A stretch of 64,000 nt of DNA, from positions 25,449,001-25,513,000 of the forward strand of contig NC_089042.1 of assembly GCF_034140825.1 (NCBI RefSeq), in the 5' to 3' direction. The notes below the pieces were generated by a model. That model was not told the DNA's origin, did no database searches, and saw nothing but the letters and a program-made list of their open reading frames with translations. Below, in pieces: positions 57,581 to 64,000 of this stretch (the first letter of the stretch is position 1; each line of letters begins with the position of its first letter). Source of the stretch: Oryza sativa Japonica Group. Taxonomy: Eukaryota; Streptophyta; Magnoliopsida; Poales; Poaceae. A program made the translations under genes and the position numbers.

Positions 57581-60500
57581 TACTACTATATTTTATTTCA
57601 AGCTTGAAATTTGTTTTTTTTTTGAATTAATCACCAGGGGGAGAGATCTCCCACCTGAAATATATTGAAAAAAAAAGGAAGAAGGGGTACAACCAGAAGC
57701 ATTACAGCATTAGTCATAGCGAATAGAAGAAGAAAGAAGACTTTTCCAGTTGGTCACAACCGGCCTATCTTCTCTACTGAGGTGCTCAGCCCACAAAGTA
57801 GCGTCCTCAATACATTTAGCCACTAACCTTGTCCGGGAGTTAGGGAGCCCCCGGAAAACAACGTCGTGTCTATGGTTCCAAAGTCCCCAGAAACAAAGTA
57901 AGAAAAAAACTTGGAAGTGCTTGACAGGCAAGTGGCAGGGAGCAACGAGGTCAGCAAGATCTTGAACATTCGAAACAACAGATGTACGCAAGGCTCTCCA
58001 GAATTCCTGAGCGAATTGGCATTGGAGAAAGAGATGAGTTGCAGTTTCGTCAGCACAGTTGCAGACGATGCACCCGGCTGTTGGAACAATGTTCTTCTTG
58101 TGCAGATTAGCCTTGGTAGGGAGCCGATCCTTAGCTAGAAGCCAGGCGAAGAATTGTACTCTCGGCGGAGCTCGATTGTCCCAGATGAAGCGCCAGTTCT
58201 TGCACAGAGGTAGGCCCATATGAGTAGAAGAATAGATAAACTTTGTGCGAAGGATCCCGGGAGCATCACGCGACGGACATAGATCAGTAGAGTTACTGAG
58301 GTAGAAGTTTTGTAGCATCTCTCTCAATCTCGCTAATTGAGTTTCAGCAGTGGATGACAGCCTGGGGGCGAACTGATCTTCAATTGGCTTCGAGAGGAAC
58401 ACCGCAACTGTTGCTTCCCTGTTGAGAGCATGAGAGAACAGGGGAGCAAATCGATCTTTGAAAGTACTCGAACCATACCAACAGTCATGCCAGAACGAAG
58501 TGCGTGTGCCATCCCCAACTTGAACGCGCGTTAGGCGCTGGAGAATCGGTAGGAGAGTGGATAGGGAGTCCCAGTGGGGACCCAATTGATTGTCACAAAA
58601 GAGAGCAGAGCCAGAATGTTCTTGCCAGATCCACCGTCCCCAAGAGGAGTCTGTCGAATGAAGATGATGAAGTCTTTTTACAAGCAAGGCACAGTTTTGA
58701 TCATGCATGTTTTTAATCCCTAGACCTCCCACTTCTCTGGCAGTGCACACTTTATCCCAAGCAACAAGGCAGCTAGAGCCACTACAAGAATCATCTCCAG
58801 ACCAAAGGAAAGCCCTCCGTTTTTTATCAAAAGCTTCAATTGTTCCTTTGGGAAGCAGAAGCGCCGACATTGCATAGACCGGGAGGCTATCAAGAACCGC
58901 GTTGATAAGCACAATTCTCTCTGAATAGTTGAGGAGTTTGGCTTGCCAAGAGGAGAGGTAGAAATCAGCTTTAGCTATCATGGGCCGGAGTCCAGAGATC
59001 AGCAATGTGGAGTTTGCTATGAGAGAGAGGTAGTCCGAGGTAGGAGAGGGGGAAACTACCAGTCTTGCATTGTAGGATGTTGGCAAGGGCGGTTGTTACC
59101 TCATCCGGCACATGCATCGTGACGAGGGTGCTTTTAGAGAAGTTGATATGCAAACCGGTGGCTGCTGCAAAGTGATTTAGACAGGTTTTAAGCGCCGCCA
59201 AATCTTGCTCAGTCGCTCTGCAGATGATGATTGTGTCGTCCGCATATTGGAGGGTTGCACAAGGTTGATCCGGATATATAGGATGTTTAATTTCGCCCGA
59301 ATGTCGGATGAGTTTCTGTAGCACATCAGCGACAAGGATGAACAGATATGGCGACATTGGGTCACCCTGTCGAACTCCTCTTTTGCAGTTGATCCAGTTC
59401 CCAGGAACGCCATTGATCATAATTGCTGACTTAGAAGTTTGTAGCAGTCTATTCGTCCAAGATCTCCAGAGGAATGGGAATCCGCGAGCTTGAAGGATTC
59501 TGTCCAAGCTATCCCATGCAACTGAATCAAAAGCTTTCGTGAAATCCAACTTTATGACTGCAGCTGCGCATTTTCGTTTGAAACAACATTGCAGAAGCTC
59601 ACTTGCATAAATGAAGTTCTCCGAGATGCTTCTCCCTCTTAAGGAAACCTGACTGATCCAAGTCGATGAGGGGTGGGAGTTGCCTTTGCATTCTATTCGC
59701 CATGACTTTGGCTATTATTTTAACAGAGCAATTTTGGAGGGAGATTGGCCGGTAACCGTCAGGAGTATTTGTTTTGCCCGGTTTTGGGATAAGAACGATG
59801 AATGCCCTGTTTATTCTTTCCATGTCCGCAGTTTCGTCATAAAAGCTCTGTAATAGATGAAGAATATCTGGTTTGATCATTGCCCACGCTGCTTGGAAGA
59901 AACCTGGTCCAAATCCATCAGGACCAGGGGCACTGTTCTTATCCATATGTTTGATAGCCTGGAAGATCTCTTGTTCAGAGAAAGGTTGAACTAATTCATC
60001 AGCATTCGCCATTGCACATCCATGGTAAATAGTATGCAGGTCAAAAGACCATGAAGTCTCAGTGGACGCACCCAAGATGCTATTGTAATAACTGAACATG
60101 GTGGTGGCCTTATCAGAGTGTTCAGAGACTTCCATGTCTGTTAATTTGATAGAGCGAATAAAAGTTCTTCGATGGTTCTGAGTAGCATGAGCCTTGAAGA
60201 AATGCGTGTTGTCAATACCCAATCTAATTTTCTTTACCTTCCCCCTTTGCTTCCAATACGATGCTTGCATGAGTTTGTACTGAGTGAATTTGTCTTGGAC
60301 CATTTGCCGCAGCAGACGTTCAGGAGCTGAGAGCTCTCTTAGTTCCTCAAGGAAATCAAACAAATCAATCACGAACTTGCAATCATTGTCGAGAAATCTG
60401 CAGGAAGTTCTATTTTTAGTCCAGTTCTTGATCTGTGATCTGGCTTGTTTGAGTTTCCCAGCTAAGTTTGCAGCCCCGTCCGTTGAAATTTGGTCTGCAG

Positions 60501-60778
60501 ACCAACTTGCAAGCGCTGTGGGAAGAAATTGATTGTCTAGAAGATTGGAGTTTTCAAACCGAAAGACCGAAGGCCGAGGAACTCGAGTGGCCGCGGTAAT
60601 GACCAGAGGAACGTGATCAGAAGTAGTCCTAGTAATGGAATTTAGATGAGAGCTAGGGAAAACGCGGTCCCAGAGCTTGAAATTTGTGACTGCTATTTCA
60701 TGGGAATACTTGTAATAATGAATAGTTGAGTGCATGGCTTATGCAGAGGATGGAATTGATATATTCCTTTATCTAAAA
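57581..60778 (-). mobile_element. LINE (non-LTR retrotransposon), 5'-truncated
   Basis: Flanked by an exact 19-bp direct repeat (GTACATTGTAGGAAGAGTG at 57562-57580 and 60779-60797), a target-site duplication. On the minus strand the ORF2 remnant has reverse-transcriptase blocks (MDKNSAPGPDGFGPGFF, LIPKPGKTNTPDGYRPISL, LDFTKAFDSVAWDSL, GVRQGDPMSPYLF, the catalytic QYADDTIII). The C-terminal zinc-binding domain follows (RVQFFAWLLAKDRL..CIVCNCADETATHLFLQCQF). An A-run ends the element near 57612-57621, with about 31 further bases before the duplication. The endonuclease domain is missing. Confidence 0.9.
57710..60735 (-). pseudogene. LINE ORF2 (reverse transcriptase), frameshifted
   Basis: Open pieces 59599-60735, about 58971-59640 and 57710-59086 are consecutive parts of one ORF2. 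The frame changes near 59.64 kb (inside the sequence after DQSGFLK) and again near 59.0 kb (after SHSKLHIAD). With only two shifts and otherwise good family motifs, it decayed recently. It cannot encode an active enzyme as it stands and the N-terminal endonuclease is absent. Confidence 0.85.
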
Positions 60779-60797
60779 GTACATTGTAGGAAGAGTG

Positions 60798-61081
60798 GCT
60801 ATACAAAGGAAAATATGCAGTGATACATAACATTCTGAAGCTAAGGTTAACGTAGTAAATATCAAAAGGACTAATAATATATATATGCACTTCAGATTCT
60901 TTACCTGATGGGAATTCTGAAGCTATCCCTTTTCCATGAGATTTAATTTGGCTGACCACACTATAATGTTGCAGAATCTCTGTTGTGGGCATTCTGATGA
61001 TAATGGGCTTGGACACTAAAATGTGAAGCCCAAACAGTAACCGGCCCTGCCCTATTTTCGATTCTTCTAGACAGCACAAAG
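60798..61081. other. Spacer between the LINE and the Pack-MULE
   Basis: AT-rich, no gene seen. Confidence 0.5.
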
Positions 61082-61090
61082 CCCTTTATT

Positions 61091-62445
61091 GAAAAAAGTA
61101 CACGGAAGGTCCCTTAACTTGTCATCGGGATATAAAAACGTCCTCAAACCGCAAAACCATATACTACGAGTCCCTTATCTATACAAAACTGGTCACAATA
61201 GGTCCCTCGGTTGTTTTGATCCCGGTTTAGTCCTACGTGTCTGCTGAGTCAGCGTGGGACCCACGTGGACCCCACATGTCAGGATGCCACCAACACCTTT
61301 CTCTTTCCCCTCTTCTCTCTCACACTTCTCTGCACACTTGCACAGGCTAGCGACGGGAGGGGAGGAGGTCGGTGGGGCACGGTCCCACGCCGCCGGCCGC
61401 CGCTTGCTCCGCGAAGTGGGCCGCGACGGCCGCGCCGTCTCCGCCCAGTTCGCCACCGCTGGCGCGGACCTGTCCTCTGGCGCCGCGGCGGCGTCGGCGG
61501 CGGGGAGGCGGGTGCACGTGAGGAGGCCGGTGGGCGAGGCGGGACCGCCACCGCTGCAAGCAAACCGATTAGTTATCATGTTGAAGTGTTGAACACCCAG
61601 AAGCGAGGTTCTCAGGCTCAGCATTGATCCTGTTGTTCAATGGAGGAAGCCAACATTGGCGAGGACGAGCATAGCTTAGCTTAATTAACTAAAGATATAT
61701 AGCTCGAGCTAGCTAGCCTATATATACACATGGCATTGGCTGGCTCTTGCATCTCCACACACACATTCAATTCACATATAAGAACTAAGCTAGCTAAGCT
61801 AAGCGAGATTATCACAGCAGCTAGCTGCTAGCTGAATTAGTATATATGGGATTCACGGTGACGAGGACGAGCAGGTCGCTGGTGCCTGGTGGCGCCGTCG
61901 TCGCCGACGCCGGCGGAGACGCTGCCGCTGTCGGTGATCGACCGAGTGGCGGGGCTGCGCCACCTGGTGCGGTCGCTGCACGTGTTCGAGGCCGGCGGCG
62001 GCGGTGGCGAGCCGGCGAGGGTGGTGAGGGAGGCGCTGGGGAAGGCGCTTGTGGAGTACCACCCGTTCGCCGGGAGATTCGTGGAGGTGGTGGGGGTCAA
62101 CGGCGGCGGCGAGGTGGCGGTGGTCGGACGGTGGCTTGCCGGCTGCAATGATGTGGTGCCTTGCCCCACCGGCCTCCTGCAAGTGTGCAGAGAATGAGAG
62201 AAGGGTGAGAGAGAAGGGAGAGGAGGGGAAAGAGAAAGGTGTTCACGTGGCATCCAGACATGTGGGGTCTACGTGGGTCCCACGCTAACTCAGCAGCCAC
62301 GTAGAACTAAACTGGGATCAAAACCACCAAGAGATCTATTATGACCGGTTTTATATAATTAAGGGACCCGCGGCATCTGGTTTTGTGGTTCGAGGATGTT
62401 TTTTATCCCGATGATAAGTTGAGGGACCTTTTGTGTACTTTTTCC
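61091..62445. mobile_element. Pack-MULE-like element carrying gene fragments
   Basis: Long terminal inverted repeats of about 260 bp (about 61091-61350 and 62185-62445) begin GAAAAAAGTACAC and GGAAAAAGTACAC (read inward) and stay alignable to CTCTGCACACTTGCA. A 9-bp flank CCCTTTATT/CCCTTTTTT (61082-61090, 62446-62454; 8 of 9 match) fits a Mutator-type target duplication. There is no transposase. The interior holds a GC-rich fragment of unknown origin (about 61350-61600) and the 5' part of a BAHD acyltransferase gene. Repeats differ at perhaps one base in six, so it is not new. Confidence 0.8.
61718..62197 (+). pseudogene. Captured promoter and 5' coding part of a BAHD acyltransferase
   Basis: BAHD enzymes move acyl groups from acyl-CoA to alcohols or amines in secondary metabolism and cell-wall building. 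Here a TATA box (CTATATATACAC, about 61718) and a leader precede ATG 61846. The frame opens [13 protein letters not shown] and, after a one-base shift near 61.89 kb, continues [16 protein letters not shown].., [31 protein letters not shown]. These are N-terminal BAHD motifs. It ends at the right inverted repeat (..RWLAG) after about 110 residues of a usual 430-450; the catalytic HXXXD and DFGWG motifs are absent, so no enzyme is made. Confidence 0.75.
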
Positions 62446-62454
62446 CCCTTTTTT

Positions 62455-63861
62455 TCCATAGCTCAAGTTACCAGTTCAGCCCATTTTTCACTACCATAAT
62501 GGGCCTAACTAGGCCCATATTGAAGCATCTGACCACTCGCCACTCATCTCATAACAAGAAAAATTCAGAGGACCAGAGTTTCAGACACCTGTTTTCTTTT
62601 GCTTTTTTTTTTCCCGATTACACGGCAGAGTGCAGACGCAGTCGCGCACACACTACTACAAGCGCAACACTACACTCAACGTCCACGAATGCACTCCCTA
62701 ACACACGCTCAAAAGAGACGAAAACCAGCAACACATCCTTGAGCACAATAAATTCCTGTCGAAAGCCCACTTACATATACATAATATATTCATAAACACC
62801 AAGATTTTAACACTGGTGATTGAAGTCATGCACCCACAACTTGACTAACACACCGCTAGTGCTTCCCCCATACACCAGTGTTTCATTTCCTGTTATTAGC
62901 AGATATATCATTCCTAGTTGAGAAAAAAAATTACTCTGTTCATTGCAATTTCTGCAGTAAGAAAATAAGGTGATATGTAAAACTGCCATAACATGCACTG
63001 TTGAGTAGAACAAAGTTTTCTGAAAAAAAAAAACAATGACAAGCCATCACAGATCTCAGCTTCTGCTTTGCTGGGGTAACACTTCTACCACTAGTAGTAG
63101 CAGAGTAGAGTAGAGAGTACAGTAGAGAGCAAGCTTGGATTCCCATCGCAACAACCTCCACATGCCGGTGGCCATGTCTGCGTCGCGTAAACCTCATGGT
63201 AGCTTCACCTCATCATTCCATTGGCCCCAAGATCCATTTCTTTTTTTTTTCTGAAGAAAAAAAAAACAAACAAACCTCAGTTGGGCGCCCAGTTGCTATC
63301 CCTGATGACTCGAGAAATCAATTCGTACGAACCGGAAACAGCTCGATCAGGGAGAAGATGAGATGAGAAGAAGAATTTGGGGGCAGGATGACAGTGAGCA
63401 GTAGCAGTAGTAGCTCAGCTGTAGCTGCCATGGTCACACAGCTGGAGAGGAAAGAGACCCGGAAACAGAAGCAGAGACAGATCTGAATCTTTTTGTTTTT
63501 GTTTTCTGAAACAATCTGAATCTGATGACAAGAAACCCTTTCTTAATTCTCCACTGATGATCATCTGTTCGTTCGTCTGATTACAAGACATTTACATTTC
63601 CAAGAATCAAAGAGAGAAAGAGAAAGAGACAGCAGCGGCAAGAACGCAAAAATGGAGGAATTAATGATATACACTACAGCTTTAAGTTCATGATCCGATC
63701 TTGATTTGCTTGGCCATTTGCGACATGTTCATCATCAGTTCATCACACACAAATATATATGTACTATATATATGTATATATATACCTGACCACCATCACC
63801 AGATCGGCTGCTTATTGAGGGAGCTGTACGTTAGCTTCGGTTTTTCGCCGGCGAGATCGGA
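62455..63861. other. Intergenic and 3' flank of the last gene
   Basis: No gene recognised. The end nearest 63861 is probably the 3' untranslated region of the minus-strand gene beyond. TATA-rich simple sequence at about 63755-63785. Confidence 0.45.
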
Positions 63862-64000
63862 TCAGGGCTCCGGCCTGGCGGCGGCGGCGGCGTCGCCATT
63901 GTCGAAGTTGTGGGCGTAGCTGACGGAGTCGTAGCGGAAGTCGTGGGCGGAGAGCGGGAGGCCGTCGCGGCCGAGGAGGCGGCGCGCGCCGGCGCGGAGC
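63862..64000 (-). CDS. C-terminal end of an uncharacterised plant protein (partial)
   Basis: The frame enters from the right edge and stops at TGA 63862-63864. The last 45 codons read ..LRAGARRLLGRDGLPLSAHD, FRYDSVSYAHNFDNG, then an alanine run and RPEP. The SYA.NFD.G ending resembles small plant proteins of unknown function that carry a YDPLSYALNFD-like motif near their C-terminus. High GC and good codon periodicity support real coding sequence. The start and any upstream exons lie outside the window. Confidence 0.6.
   Translation of the reverse strand, partial: LRAGARRLLGRDGLPLSAHDFRYDSVSYAHNFDNGDAAAAARPEP

Overview
This is a plant nuclear window, almost certainly rice (Oryza sativa or a close relative). 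The evidence is intron-rich genes with GC-rich first exons, a dense population of rice-type MITEs (Stowaway, Tourist), Helitrons, a Pack-MULE-like element, a LINE and a solo LTR. From memory, the gene order HAK potassium transporter (739 aa) / SDR / ENT-domain / Myb-bromodomain / NSE4 / PPR / CUC3-like NAC fits the OsHAK26 region of the long arm of chromosome 8. I could not verify that placement by search. All exon junctions below were built by hand from GT/AG sites and frame continuity.

Layout. 1-9.1 kb is gene-poor: a small Helitron (220-761), Stowaway and Tourist MITEs, a LINE tail (about 6.05-6.42 kb), and a broken PGIP-like leucine-rich-repeat gene carrying a MITE (7.79-8.99 kb, minus). 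10.7-15.3 kb holds a HAK/KUP/KT potassium transporter in eight exons (plus). 16.3-17.8 kb holds a three-exon short-chain dehydrogenase (minus), head to head with an eight-exon ENT-domain gene (19.0-22.2 kb, plus). A tRNA-Phe lies at 22.82 kb. 23.5-26.3 kb is a Myb/SANT plus bromodomain chromatin protein (minus). 27.17-28.58 kb is a solo LTR with a clean target-site duplication. 30.3-31.4 kb is a single-exon conserved plant protein of unknown function (minus).

31.7-38.1 kb is a MITE cluster followed by a three-level nest: a GAGCATC-ended DNA element, split by a Tourist-like MITE, itself split by a 2.8-kb Helitron. The nest ends about 180 bp before the start codon of the NSE4 kleisin gene (38.3-40.9 kb, plus). 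A single-exon PPR gene follows (41.9-43.4 kb), then two decayed sequences resembling the last exon of NSE4 (43.7-44.3 kb). 44.7-47.7 kb is a transposon graveyard (gypsy RNase H remnant, CACTA-like repeats, LINE tail). 49.0-50.9 kb is a NAM/CUC-type NAC transcription factor (minus). 51.3-57.5 kb is intergenic with MITEs. 57.58-60.78 kb is a minus-strand LINE flanked by a 19-bp duplication. 61.09-62.45 kb is a Pack-MULE-like element with about 260-bp inverted repeats carrying the promoter and first coding part of a BAHD acyltransferase. The window ends inside the 3' end of another minus-strand gene.

The host genes are independent units, not an operon or cluster: ion transport (HAK), metabolism (SDR), chromatin and genome maintenance (ENT protein, bromodomain protein, NSE4), organelle RNA processing (PPR) and organ-boundary development (NAC). 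I found no CRISPR array and no convincing wholly new system. The most unusual items are the nested transposon stack, the promoter-carrying Pack-MULE, the NSE4 last-exon relics and the variant tRNA-Phe.
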